Below are positions 53,667-63,173 of a DNA stretch of 64,000 bases, piece by piece (position 1 is the stretch's first letter; each line of letters begins with the position of its first letter). The notes below the pieces were generated by a model. That model was given only the letters and a program-made list of their open reading frames with translations. It did not search any database and had not been told where the DNA came from. Made by a program: the position numbers and the translations under genes. Source of the DNA: Massilia sp. KIM (GTDB lineage: Bacteria; Pseudomonadota; Gammaproteobacteria; Burkholderiales; Burkholderiaceae_D); contig NZ_MVAD01000003.1 of assembly GCF_002007115.1 (NCBI RefSeq), positions 1-64,000 of the forward strand, read 5' to 3'.

Positions 53667-54992
53667 TCAGGTGCCGGTGGCCGCGACCGGGCCGTGGCAG
53701 ATGCGGTTGCGGCCGGATTCCTTGGCCTGGTAGAGCATGGCGTCGGCGCGCAGGAAGAGTTCGTTCTCGCTGCGGTATTCCGGGTAGGCGGCCAGCCCGC
53801 CGCTGAAGGAGAAGTGGCGCAGATCGCCGGGGCCGACTTCGAAAGGAATGGCGCCGAAGGCGCGGCGCATCGCGTCCAGGCGCCGCCAGGCGCCGTCGAG
53901 CGTGCAGTCGCGCAGCACCACCACGAATTCCTCGCCGCCGAAGCGGCTCAGCAGGTCGCCCTCTTCCATGTGGCTGGCCAGGGTCAGCGACAGGCGCTTG
54001 ATGACGATGTCGCCGAAGTGGTGGCCCCAGGTGTCGTTGATGGTCTTGAACTTGTCGATGTCGACCACGCCCAGGGCCAGCACCCGCCCCTCGCGCCCGG
54101 CCTGGCGGATCAGTTCCCGGGTCTTCTTCTGCAGCCCCACCTTGTTGAGCAGGCCGGTGGCGCGGTCCTTGCCGATCAGGTCGCGGTTGACCCGGATCTT
54201 GCTGGCGCGGTTGACCAGCTGTGCCGTCACCAGCGCGGGCTCGGGCCCCTGCACCAGGGCGTCGAAGCCGCTGCCGAGCGCGCGCCCGGCCAGGCCGGGA
54301 TCGGCGCGGCGCTGCAGCAAGAGGATTTCGCGCACCGGATCGGCTTCGATGTTTTTCTTGAGCACGCGCACCAGGGCCTCGCTGCGCTCGTACTCGAGGT
54401 CGCCGATCAGGACGATCTCGGGCTGGACTTCCTTCACCTTCAGGTGCAGGGTCATCGGGTCGGCATGGAGGATCACCTCGACCTGCTCGGCCGCCAGCGC
54501 GGCGGCGTCGAGGGCGGCGGCCTCGCCCAGGCAGACCAGGCGCAACAGGTCGCCGCGTTTTTTCTGGACGAACAGAGTGAACAGCTTGTCGACCAGCATG
54601 TCGTTGGCGATCGGCTTTTCCGCGTAGGCCAGGCAATTGCTGTCGACCAGGCGCTGCTGCAGCAGGAAACGCTCTCCCTGGCGCGCCGACTGCAGGTAGA
54701 CATAGCTCTGGCTGGAAGGCAGACGCTGCAAGAGCTCGCCCAGCATCAGGGTCTTGCGGCTGTCGCCCAGGTCGGACTGCATGTTGTGCAGGGCGTCGAG
54801 ATCGATCACGAACAGGCTGCTGCCGGTGTCGCCCTCGATCGCCGCGACGAACTTGCTCAGCTCACTGAAGAAACGGAAGTCGAAATCGTACTTATGCGCG
54901 TGCAACTGCAGCTCAGCATGGTTATCTTTGATAAAGAAGTTCTGCGACAACAGCAGTACGCGGTTCCTGTAAAGCGGTGCTTCACTTGTCAT
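53667..54992 (-). CDS. Diguanylate cyclase (GGDEF) with N-terminal receiver-like regions
   Basis: A 441-aa protein. A C-terminal GGDEF domain has an intact FGGEEFVVVL active site and the VVDIDKFKTINDTWGH segment. The long N-terminal part contains two receiver-like stretches (LLLSQNFFI and ILLIGDLEYE types) without clear phospho-Asp sites. The RxxD inhibitory site that normally precedes GGEEF is absent (EEGD instead), so product inhibition is probably lost. It makes cyclic di-GMP. Confidence 0.9.
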   Translation of the reverse strand: MTSEAPLYRNRVLLLSQNFFIKDNHAELQLHAHKYDFDFRFFSELSKFVAAIEGDTGSSLFVIDLDALHNMQSDLGDSRKTLMLGELLQRLPSSQSYVYLQSARQGERFLLQQRLVDSNCLAYAEKPIANDMLVDKLFTLFVQKKRGDLLRLVCLGEAAALDAAALAAEQVEVILHADPMTLHLKVKEVQPEIVLIGDLEYERSEALVRVLKKNIEADPVREILLLQRRADPGLAGRALGSGFDALVQGPEPALVTAQLVNRASKIRVNRDLIGKDRATGLLNKVGLQKKTRELIRQAGREGRVLALGVVDIDKFKTINDTWGHHFGDIVIKRLSLTLASHMEEGDLLSRFGGEEFVVVLRDCTLDGAWRRLDAMRRAFGAIPFEVGPGDLRHFSFSGGLAAYPEYRSENELFLRADAMLYQAKESGRNRICHGPVAATGT

Positions 54993-55196
54993 GTCTGATC
55001 GGCTTTCGTCATCATGCTTTCGGAGGAGCCTCCGTGCGCTGTAGAAGCATGCCGATCAATGCAGATGAACGCAAGAGAAACCGCGTTGAATACCTAAGTG
55101 AGCACAAAGAGTTTCTGTGTGGCATTTTTCGACGCCGATCATGGCTAGCTCGGCATGCATGGCATCATGGCCCCCTCTCATCAACGGATGCGAACC

Positions 55197-55367
55197 ATGA
55201 AAATGCGTAAGAAGTCGGCGCTTCCGACCAAGATATGCGCATGCTGTGGCTTGCCGTTTACCTGGCGCAAGAAGTGGGAACGCGACTGGGAGCAGGTCAA
55301 GTATTGCTCGGAGCGCTGCCGGCGGCTCGGGCCTGCGCCACAGGCGGGTTCCACGCGCCGTGCATGA
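55197..55367 (+). CDS. DUF2256 zinc-finger-like small protein
   Basis: A 56-aa protein with the DUF2256 pattern: [20 protein letters not shown] then [10 protein letters not shown]. The four cysteines suggest a zinc knuckle. In many proteobacteria DUF2256 genes lie beside photolyase and light-induced genes; here the photolyase is 28 kb away. Function unknown. The gene ends 50 bp before the RTX start. Confidence 0.85.
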   Translation: MKMRKKSALPTKICACCGLPFTWRKKWERDWEQVKYCSERCRRLGPAPQAGSTRRA

Positions 55368-55417
55368 AATCGCGGCGGTGTATGGACGCCATGGTCGAGT
55401 TGGCAGATAGTGCCCAT

Positions 55418-58400
55418 ATGCAAAATCCTCTGCTGACCATGCCACAGACATTTTTCTCGCCCGGGTCGCTGCACTTTCAGGGCAATCTGAGCGGCGCCGC
55501 CGCTGCCGAAGGCCCTCCCCTGATCCTCAGCGCGCCGGCAGACCGCCATCCCGCCGACGCGCCCTTCGTCTTCACGTTCAGCGAGCCGATCCAGGTCGTT
55601 GGCGGCACCCTCCTCGTACGCGGCCCGGACGGCATCCTGTTCTCCGAAAACCTGACGGGCAATCCCAAGGTGAAGGTGGACGGCGCAACGCTGAGCTTCA
55701 CACTGCCCATGCGCCTTGCCTATGCCACCAATTACCGGATCGAGATCAGCGCCGACGCCATCCGCGACCTGGACGGCAATGCCGTGCGGCCAGGCTCCTC
55801 CCTCTCGTTCAGCTTCCAATCCGGGCTGAGCCCGGTAGCACTGCACTACAGCGGCAACAGCAGCGACGAGATCGTCAACGGCAGTGACTTGGCCGACACG
55901 GTCGATGCCGCGGGCGGCGAGGATAGTGTGTACGGCTGGGGCGGAAACGACACACTGCGCGGAGGCGACGAGGTCGCGGAAGTGGGCAGCACCGGTGATC
56001 GTCTCTACGGCGGCGCCGGTGACGACCTCGTCGAAGGCAACGACGGCAATGACTACCTTGAAGGCGAGGACGGCGACGACCGGCTCTACGGCGGCAGTGG
56101 CAACGATCACCTAAGGGGCGGCAACGGCAACGACCTGGTCGATGGCGGCGCCGGCAACGACACGCTGTATGCAGACCGTGGTGACAATATCCTCCTGGGC
56201 GGCGAAGGCGACGACGTGCTGAAGAGCGACAGTCAGGCGACGGGCAGCATGGACGGCGGCGCCGGCAACGACAGGATGGAAGGCTTCGCCGGCGTCGATT
56301 ACAAGGGTGGCGACGGCGACGATGCCATCGAGGTCGACCTGTACGCTGTCGACCTGTCCGAGGCGGCCGCCACCACGATCAGCGGCGGTGGCGGCATGGA
56401 CCGGATCGAACTGCAATTCTACCTGCAGTCCAAGGCCACGGTGAGCGGCGGCGCCGGCAGCGACAGCTTCGTGCTGAAGGCGCCTACCAGCGGCGCCCGC
56501 GACACGGCCGTGGTGCTGAGCGATTTCGTGGCCGGCGCAGAAGGCGAACAGATCGATGTTCGCGAGCTGTGGATCATGCGCGCGGGCGGCAATCCCTTCA
56601 CCGACGGCCGCCTGCGACTGCTGGCTGCGGGAGGCGACACCCTGCTGCAGATGCGCGAGACCGCCCAGTCCCCTTACGTCACCCTGCTGCGTCTGACCGG
56701 CGTGGCGCCGGAGCAGCTAACCAGCGCGAATTTCACCGGCGGCTACGATCCCCGGGGCAGCACCACTGGACTCAGCCTCACCGGCACGAACGGCAACGAC
56801 ACCCTGCGCGGCGGCAGCCTGGACGACACCATCCTTGGCCTGGCGGGCAACGACAGGATCGAGGGCGGCGCGGGGAACGACACCATCGAAGGCGGTGACG
56901 GCAACGACACCCTGTTCGGCGACCAGGGCAACAATATCCTGCGCGGAGGCGATGGCAAGGACACCTTATATGCGACCCACCCCGGGACCAACCTGCTCGA
57001 AGGCGGCGCTGGCGACGATTATCTGCGCGGCGGCGAAGGCGCCGATACGCTGCGCGGTGGCGACGGCAACGACGAACTGTTCGCCGACGGCTACGGCACC
57101 GCGGGCCCGCGCACCGTGACGCTCGACGGCGGAGCCGGCAACGATCTGCTGCGCGTTAACATGATCATGGGTGAGGTGAACATCAACCTGAGCGGCGGCG
57201 CAGGCGCGGACGTGTTCGCCATCTCGGCCACCAACCTGAAGCTGGCGATCACCGACTTTTCCGCGGATGACAAGCTGGACCTGAAAGGCGTCCTTCCGCT
57301 TGCCCTGTCGGGCAATGCCTTCGGCGCCAGCGGCTACCTGCGGCTGGTTCAGGACGGCGCCGACACCCGCGTCGAGGTCGACCGCGACGGCGCCGCAGGC
57401 TCGGTCCATGGCTTCGCGCCTGTGCTCCTGCTCAGGAATGTCGCCGCCGCGACGCTGGGCAGCGCGCATTTCGTGGGTGGCTACGATCCCAGCGGGGCCA
57501 GCGGCGGCGTGCGCCTGACCGGCACCGCCGGCAACGATATCCTGGACGGCGACGCGCTCGACGACATCATCGACGGCGGCGACGGCGCTGACCGCATCCA
57601 GGGTCGTGCCGGCAACGACGTCCTGAACGGGGGCGACGAGAGCCTGGCCGGCGCCGGCGATACCATCTCGGGCGGCTTGGGCAAGGATACGATCCGTGGC
57701 GGCGCCGGTAACGACCAGTTGCGTGGCGACGAGGACGACGATCAGCTCTACGGCGATGCCGGGGTGGACAGGCTGGAAGGCGGCGACGGCAAGGACCTGC
57801 TCGATGGCGGCGACGGCGATGACGTATTGAGCGACGACAGCGGAGCCAACGTCATGCGTGGCGGCGCCGGCAACGACCAGCTCTCCAATCCCGGCCATAA
57901 CGGCTATGCGAATGGCGCCGGCTCGCTGCTGGATGGCGGCGACGGCGATGACACGATCGGCGCCGGCGCGGCGGCCGTGAGCCGCGTCGTGGGCGGCAAC
58001 GGCAATGACCGGATCGAAGTCTACATCGGCTCCCTGAGACAAGGCGCGTCGATGGACATCGACGCGGGCTCCGGGGACGATCGTGTGATCTTCGTGGGAC
58101 AGAACCTGCTGAATCAGGTGCTGCTGGTGCGCGCGCGTGGCGGGGCGGGAAGCGATACCCACGGCACGACCAGCGAAGCCACAGGATTCAGCCTCGTCGT
58201 CGAAGACTTCCAGACCGGCGCTGGTGGCGACCTGGTCGAGATCTATCCGATGCTGAGCGATCGCCCGCAGGACAATCCCTTCGGCGCCGGCTATGCCAGG
58301 CTGGTCCAGGACGGCAGCCGCGTGCTGCTCCAGATCGACACCGATGGCGCGGCAAACGGCGAGTCCTTCGCCACCCGTATCGCATTCGAGAATACCGTGG

Positions 58401-60754
58401 TGAGCGCCTTCACCAGCGCCAACTTCGTGGGCGGCCTGCAGCCGGACGGCTCGGCCACGGGTCAAACCCTCACCGGTGGGCCGGGCAAGGACATGCTGAC
58501 CGGCGGTCCGCTCGACGACCTCCTGCGGGGCGGAGGGGGCGCCGACATCCTGATCGGCAATGAGGGCAAGGACCAGCTCTACGGCGAGGGCGATGCCGAC
58601 ATCCTCGACGGCGGCAACGGCGACGACCAGCTCGACGGCGGCGCAGGGGCCGATGAGTTGCGTGGCGGCGCCGGCAATGACCTGTTGCGCGGCGGCGATG
58701 GCGACGATCTGCTGCGCGACGAGAGCGGCGACGACCAGATGTGGGGCGGCGATGGCAGGGACCAGCTCTACGTCAGGTCGGGCGGGTCCGTCAGCCTGTT
58801 CGGCGAAGGCGGCAATGATATCCTCGACGCCACCGCGGGCAGTGGCCTGCTGGACGGTGGAAGCGGCGACGACAGGATCCGCGTGAACAGCGGCTACGGC
58901 CGCGACAGCGCGCGGTACCAGGTGAGCGGCGGCGCCGGCAACGACCTGGTCCAGCTGATGCAGGGCAGTGTCGGCTCCACGCTGAACGTGATCGCCGCCG
59001 GCGGCGCCGGGGTCGACACCTACCTGCTGGAGTCGCGCCTGCCTGGCGGCATCCTGACCATCACCGACTTCGCCGCCGGCGCCGGCGGCGATCTGCTGAA
59101 CGTGTCGGCGCTGGTCAGCGGTCCGGCCGGCAACCCGTTCGCGCCCGGCGCCAGCCTGCGTCTGGAGCAACGCGGCGCGGATACCGTGCTGCGCGTGCGT
59201 TCCGCCGATGGCGGCAGTTTCGATGACGCCATCGTCCTCAAGGACACCACCCTGCCCCAGCTCACCGCCGCCAACTTCGTGCATCACTTCAATCCCGACG
59301 GTTCCAGCACCGGGCTGATCGCCACTGGCGGCGCCGCAGGCGAGCGCATGGCGGGCGGCTGGCTGAACGACCGCCTCGACGGCGGCGCCGGCAACGACAC
59401 GCTGATCGGCGCGATGGGCGACGATCTGCTGCAAGGCGGGGACGGCGACGACCTGCTGAATGGCGACCTGATCGACATCGTCGCCGGGGAACCCTGGCTG
59501 CTGCCATGGAACGGCGACCGCACCGGCCACGACCGCCTCGAAGGCGGCGCCGGCAACGACACCCTGGTCAGCACCTGGGGCGACGACGTCCTGCTGGGCG
59601 GGACCGGCGACGACAGCCTGGCCGTCAGCGGCCATCCCTACCCGGTCCAGGGTCGCGGACAACTCGCGCAGCTCGACGGCGGCGAGGGAAACGACAGGCT
59701 GAGCGTCGGCATCGGCCCCCAGACCGCCGCCGCCGTCAAGCTGACCGGCGGCGCCGGCAGCGACACCTTCGTCCTGACCGGACAGCCGGATGGCAGCAGC
59801 ACGGTCACGATCGAAGATTTCCGGACCGGCGCGGGCGGCGACGTGCTCGACGTGTTCGGGATCATCCGCTACCACCAGGCCTCGCCCTTCAGCGCCGGCT
59901 ACATCCGTGTCGAGCAGCGCGGCGCCGACACCGTGGTGCAGTTCGACCGCGACGCGAAAGAGGCCTTCCACGGCTTCAGCGACCTGGTCACCCTCAAGAA
60001 CGTCGCGATTTCCCAGCTGACGCCGGATAACATGCGCTATGGCTATCTGCCGGACACCGTGCTCAAGCCCGGGGTGGAGCGCCGGGCCGGCGACGGCGGC
60101 GAGCGGATCGCGGGCACGGCCGACAACGACCTGCTGGTGGGCGGCGCAGGCCGGGACCTGCTGAGCGGCGGCGCCGGCAACGACCAGCTGCTCGGCGGCG
60201 CCGGACTGGACACCGCGATCTTCGATGGCAGGCGCGCCGACTACGTCCTGCAGCAGATCACCTTCGGCACGATGGTGGCCCACCTGCGCGGCGGCGTACA
60301 CGACGGCGTCGACCGCGTGGACGAGGTCGAGCGCCTGCGTTTCGCCGATGGCAACCTGGCCCTCGACACCGAGGGCGTGGCCGGCCAGGCCTACCGCATC
60401 TACCGCGCCGCCTTCGACCGCAGCCCCGACGAGGGTGGGCTGGGCTTCTGGATCGCCGCCATGGACGGCGGCGCCAGCCTGGCCACGGTGGCCGCAGGGT
60501 TCGCGGGCTCGCGCGAGTTCCGCGACCTGTACGGCAGCGCGCCCGCCAACGAGGAGATCGTCATGCGGCTGTACCAGAACATCCTGCACCGCGCGCCCGA
60601 GCAGGCCGGCTACGACTACTGGCTGGAACGCCTGACCAAGGGAGAGACCGACCTGACCGGACTGCTGGTCGCCTTCAGCGAAAGCGTCGAGAACCAGAAC
60701 GGCACCGCCCAGCTGATCGCGAACGGCATTGCCTACCAGCCCTACGGCGGCTAG
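55418..60754 (+). CDS. Large RTX-repeat exoprotein with five repeated modules and C-terminal DUF4214
   Basis: A 1,778-aa acidic, glycine-rich protein. Residues about 38-138 form a bacterial Ig-like (SwmB/Big_5) domain (FTFSEPIQV). RTX nonapeptide blocks (GGxGxDxLx) follow at about 145-295, 455-568, 702-848, 1018-1151, 1305-1408 and 1562-1605, binding Ca2+. Five non-RTX modules sit between them, each starting with a DF-A-G-GD motif and ending in NFxGG-type strands. Residues about 1658-1768 are a DUF4214 domain. There is no N-terminal signal, so type I secretion is expected, yet no T1SS genes are in the window. Start is uncertain (55364, 55382 or 55439 possible). A hairpin follows. Confidence 0.85.
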   Translation: MQNPLLTMPQTFFSPGSLHFQGNLSGAAAAEGPPLILSAPADRHPADAPFVFTFSEPIQVVGGTLLVRGPDGILFSENLTGNPKVKVDGATLSFTLPMRLAYATNYRIEISADAIRDLDGNAVRPGSSLSFSFQSGLSPVALHYSGNSSDEIVNGSDLADTVDAAGGEDSVYGWGGNDTLRGGDEVAEVGSTGDRLYGGAGDDLVEGNDGNDYLEGEDGDDRLYGGSGNDHLRGGNGNDLVDGGAGNDTLYADRGDNILLGGEGDDVLKSDSQATGSMDGGAGNDRMEGFAGVDYKGGDGDDAIEVDLYAVDLSEAAATTISGGGGMDRIELQFYLQSKATVSGGAGSDSFVLKAPTSGARDTAVVLSDFVAGAEGEQIDVRELWIMRAGGNPFTDGRLRLLAAGGDTLLQMRETAQSPYVTLLRLTGVAPEQLTSANFTGGYDPRGSTTGLSLTGTNGNDTLRGGSLDDTILGLAGNDRIEGGAGNDTIEGGDGNDTLFGDQGNNILRGGDGKDTLYATHPGTNLLEGGAGDDYLRGGEGADTLRGGDGNDELFADGYGTAGPRTVTLDGGAGNDLLRVNMIMGEVNINLSGGAGADVFAISATNLKLAITDFSADDKLDLKGVLPLALSGNAFGASGYLRLVQDGADTRVEVDRDGAAGSVHGFAPVLLLRNVAAATLGSAHFVGGYDPSGASGGVRLTGTAGNDILDGDALDDIIDGGDGADRIQGRAGNDVLNGGDESLAGAGDTISGGLGKDTIRGGAGNDQLRGDEDDDQLYGDAGVDRLEGGDGKDLLDGGDGDDVLSDDSGANVMRGGAGNDQLSNPGHNGYANGAGSLLDGGDGDDTIGAGAAAVSRVVGGNGNDRIEVYIGSLRQGASMDIDAGSGDDRVIFVGQNLLNQVLLVRARGGAGSDTHGTTSEATGFSLVVEDFQTGAGGDLVEIYPMLSDRPQDNPFGAGYARLVQDGSRVLLQIDTDGAANGESFATRIAFENTVVSAFTSANFVGGLQPDGSATGQTLTGGPGKDMLTGGPLDDLLRGGGGADILIGNEGKDQLYGEGDADILDGGNGDDQLDGGAGADELRGGAGNDLLRGGDGDDLLRDESGDDQMWGGDGRDQLYVRSGGSVSLFGEGGNDILDATAGSGLLDGGSGDDRIRVNSGYGRDSARYQVSGGAGNDLVQLMQGSVGSTLNVIAAGGAGVDTYLLESRLPGGILTITDFAAGAGGDLLNVSALVSGPAGNPFAPGASLRLEQRGADTVLRVRSADGGSFDDAIVLKDTTLPQLTAANFVHHFNPDGSSTGLIATGGAAGERMAGGWLNDRLDGGAGNDTLIGAMGDDLLQGGDGDDLLNGDLIDIVAGEPWLLPWNGDRTGHDRLEGGAGNDTLVSTWGDDVLLGGTGDDSLAVSGHPYPVQGRGQLAQLDGGEGNDRLSVGIGPQTAAAVKLTGGAGSDTFVLTGQPDGSSTVTIEDFRTGAGGDVLDVFGIIRYHQASPFSAGYIRVEQRGADTVVQFDRDAKEAFHGFSDLVTLKNVAISQLTPDNMRYGYLPDTVLKPGVERRAGDGGERIAGTADNDLLVGGAGRDLLSGGAGNDQLLGGAGLDTAIFDGRRADYVLQQITFGTMVAHLRGGVHDGVDRVDEVERLRFADGNLALDTEGVAGQAYRIYRAAFDRSPDEGGLGFWIAAMDGGASLATVAAGFAGSREFRDLYGSAPANEEIVMRLYQNILHRAPEQAGYDYWLERLTKGETDLTGLLVAFSESVENQNGTAQLIANGIAYQPYGG

Positions 60755-60767
60755 CCGGCGTATGTTA

Positions 60768-60800
60768 GCGGCAACACAACACGGACTGTTGTGTTGCCGC
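60768..60800 (+). terminator. Terminator after the RTX gene
   Basis: GCGGCAACACAACA and TGTTGTGTTGCCGC form a perfect 14-bp stem with a 5-nt loop, 14 bp past the stop codon. The tail CTCAGTTATTT is only modestly T-rich. Confidence 0.88.
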
Positions 60801-60931
60801 CTCAGTTATTTCGCCACGACATTCCATTTGGCCGCATAATCGATGCAGTTCAGTCAATGCGTCCACACGATGTTCCGCTGTCCCGCCCCTCACCCGCCCG
60901 CAACGTCCCGGTCTCCCGGCAGGGAAACGGC

Positions 60932-61849
60932 ATGACCACCAAGGTGCCGACCCGCGTCTCGCGCCTGTACGAGGTGATGGACCTGATGCTCGACTCGGTC
61001 GCGGACCCGCTGCCGCTCGACAGCCTGGCCGCCTCGGCCAGCTATTCGAGCTTCCACTTCGACCGCATCTTCCGCGAACTGACCGGCTTTTCAGCCGTCG
61101 AATACCAGCGCAAGCGCCGCCTGCGGCGCGCCGCCCACCTGCTGCGCCACGAGCCGGACGTGGCGGTCGGGCGCATCGCCCAGGACTGCGGCTTTCCCTG
61201 CAACGCCGCCTTCGCCAAGGCCTTCAAGCAGCAGTTCGGGATGTCGGCCAAGAACTGGCGCGACGGCGGCTGGCGCGAATACATGGACGCCCAGGTCGGG
61301 CGCGAGAGCGACGTCAGCTTCTTCGTCGCCGAGCCGGACAACCTGGAAGTGATCCTCGCCCCCTACAGCCCGCCCGAGCCGGGCAGCATCGCGGCGCGCA
61401 TCGCCGTGCGCCAGCTGCCGGCGGTGGCCCTGCGCTACCAGCGCTTCTTCGGCCAGTCCGGCACCGCGCTCTCGGTCGCCTGCAACAGCTTCATCTGCGA
61501 GCGCGAGCGCGCCGGCATGGCTCCCGGCACGCCCTGGTACGGGGTGTTCGACGAAGACCCCGGCTTCACCGGCGAGCGCGAATACTGCTACGACTTCGGC
61601 TTCGCCAGCGAGGCGCCCGAGCCCCAGCTCGGGATGCGCGTGCTGCCGGCCGGCACCTACGCGGTGCTGGAATTCAGCCAGGAGTGGCCGCGCTTTCGCT
61701 CCATGTACGAGGACTGGCTGGACCGCCAGGCCGTGTGGCGCCTGGACAGCACCCGTCCCCACATCCAGAAGGTGGCGCGCGAAGCGGCCGATGGGCCGCG
61801 GGCCGGCCAGTGGCAGGGCTGGCTGGCCCTGCCGATCAAGAAGCGCTAG
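60932..61849 (+). CDS. AraC-family regulator with GyrI-like effector domain
   Basis: A 305-aa protein. The N-terminal AraC HTH pair (PLDSLAASASYSSFHFDRIFRELTG, VGRIAQDCGFPCNAAFAKAFKQQFG) comes first. A C-terminal GyrI/SOUL-like small-molecule domain (FGQSGTALSVAC to LEFSQEWPRF) follows. The HTH-first order matches the Rob/SoxS-type multidrug regulators. Start 60932 (AGGGA ribosome site). It overlaps the end of the convergent AmpG-like gene by 14 bp. Confidence 0.9.
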   Translation: MTTKVPTRVSRLYEVMDLMLDSVADPLPLDSLAASASYSSFHFDRIFRELTGFSAVEYQRKRRLRRAAHLLRHEPDVAVGRIAQDCGFPCNAAFAKAFKQQFGMSAKNWRDGGWREYMDAQVGRESDVSFFVAEPDNLEVILAPYSPPEPGSIAARIAVRQLPAVALRYQRFFGQSGTALSVACNSFICERERAGMAPGTPWYGVFDEDPGFTGEREYCYDFGFASEAPEPQLGMRVLPAGTYAVLEFSQEWPRFRSMYEDWLDRQAVWRLDSTRPHIQKVAREAADGPRAGQWQGWLALPIKKR

Positions 61850-63173
61850 GCGCCTCGGCGGGCGTCATCCGCATGAAGCGGCTCAGCACCAGCACCGGCA
61901 GCGCCGCCACCAGCACCCACAGGAAGAAGTTGCGGTAGCCCAGGGCGCCCTGGATGTCGCCGCTCACCACCTTGAACAGCACGAAGCCGAGCTGCATGAA
62001 GCCGGTGCCCAGCGCATAGTGGGCGGTCTGGTAGCGGCCGCTGGCCACCACCTGCATGATGAACAGGGTCACGCCCACGAAACCGAAGCCATAGCCGAAC
62101 ATTTCCAGCCCGAGGGCCCCGGAAATCAGGGCCAGCGAACTGGGCTGGGCTTCGCTCAGGTACCAGAACACCGCGTTGGGCAGGTTCATGGCCAGGATCA
62201 GCCAGGGCATGGCGCGCCGCAGGCTCAGCCAGGCCGTGAAATAGCCGCCCGCGATGCTGCCCAGCAGGAAGGCGGCGGTGCCCACGGTGCCGTAGGCGAA
62301 ACCCACTTCGGCGGTGCTCAGGCCCAGGCCCCCGACTTCGCGCGCGTCGCGCAGGAACAGCGGGCCGATCGACTGGATCTGCCCTTCCCCGGCGCGGAAA
62401 AGGATGATGAACAGGATCGCCACCCAGATCCCGGGCTTGGCGAAGAAGGTGCGGATCACGTCCGCCAAAGTGGCGGCGATCCCGCCCATCCCGCCCTGGC
62501 TGGCAGAGCGGTCGCCCGGCCCCGCCGGCAGCGCGCGCAGGTGGTAGAGGCCGAGCAGCACCAGCAGGCCGCCCAGCAGGGCGAACACCGTGGTCCAGGC
62601 CAGTTCGGCGCCGATCCGGTCTTCCAGGTAGCCGGCCAGGATCAGGAGGCCGCCCAGCGACAGGAACTTGGCGGCGTTGAAGAAGGCTCCCTGCCAGCCG
62701 GCGTAGGCGGCCTGCTCGCGCGCGCTCAGGTTGGCGATGTAGATGCCGTCGGCCACGATGTCGTGGGTGCTGGACGCCAGCGCCACCACCGCCAGCAGGG
62801 CGATGCAGACGGCGAACCAGGCCGGCAGCTGCAGCGCCAGCGCGACCGCGCCCAGGCTGGCGCCGCCCAGCAGCTGCAGGCCGACCACCGCCAGGCGCTT
62901 GCTGGGCGCCAGTTCCAGGAAAGGACTCCACAAGGCCTTGAAGGCCCAGGCCAGGCCGATGGCGCCGGTCCAGCGCGCGATCTGGTCGTTCGGCACCCCC
63001 ATGCTCTTGAGCATCTGGCCGGCCACCAGGGCCACGGCGTAGAAGGGCAGGCCCTGGGCCAGGTAGAGGCTCGGCACCCAGGCCAGCGGGTGGCGCCGGC
63101 GGGGCGCCGCCGCGGCGGCGGTCGCGGAGGGCGTGTCCGCCCCGAGGGGCGAGGTATCGTGCATGGCGGTCAT
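61836..63173 (-). CDS. ampG: AmpG-like MFS muropeptide/oligosaccharide transporter
   Basis: A 445-aa membrane protein with about 12 helices and AmpG-family features: YLAQGLPFYAVALVAGQML, STHDIVADGIYIANLS, and RAGEGQIQSIGPLFLRD. AmpG imports GlcNAc-anhydromuropeptides; related carriers take up chitobiose. Its ATG overlaps the stop of the GH20 gene (ATGA), so the two are translationally coupled. A transporter coupled to a hexosaminidase suggests use of GlcNAc-containing sugars. Confidence 0.87.
   Translation of the reverse strand: MTAMHDTSPLGADTPSATAAAAAPRRRHPLAWVPSLYLAQGLPFYAVALVAGQMLKSMGVPNDQIARWTGAIGLAWAFKALWSPFLELAPSKRLAVVGLQLLGGASLGAVALALQLPAWFAVCIALLAVVALASSTHDIVADGIYIANLSAREQAAYAGWQGAFFNAAKFLSLGGLLILAGYLEDRIGAELAWTTVFALLGGLLVLLGLYHLRALPAGPGDRSASQGGMGGIAATLADVIRTFFAKPGIWVAILFIILFRAGEGQIQSIGPLFLRDAREVGGLGLSTAEVGFAYGTVGTAAFLLGSIAGGYFTAWLSLRRAMPWLILAMNLPNAVFWYLSEAQPSSLALISGALGLEMFGYGFGFVGVTLFIMQVVASGRYQTAHYALGTGFMQLGFVLFKVVSGDIQGALGYRNFFLWVLVAALPVLVLSRFMRMTPAEAPSAS

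Noticed and set aside
55850..60230. Repeated GGCGG-rich DNA in the RTX gene as a CRISPR or satellite repeat.
   Set aside because: The repeats are codons of the glycine/aspartate nonapeptides in one continuous reading frame.
56966..60589. A 1,200-codon open frame antisense to the RTX gene, and similar very long antisense frames such as 16772-19921 and 1022-2734.
   Set aside because: They have no ribosome sites, no family motifs and mirror the codon pattern of well-supported genes on the other strand. Long antisense frames are expected at this GC content.
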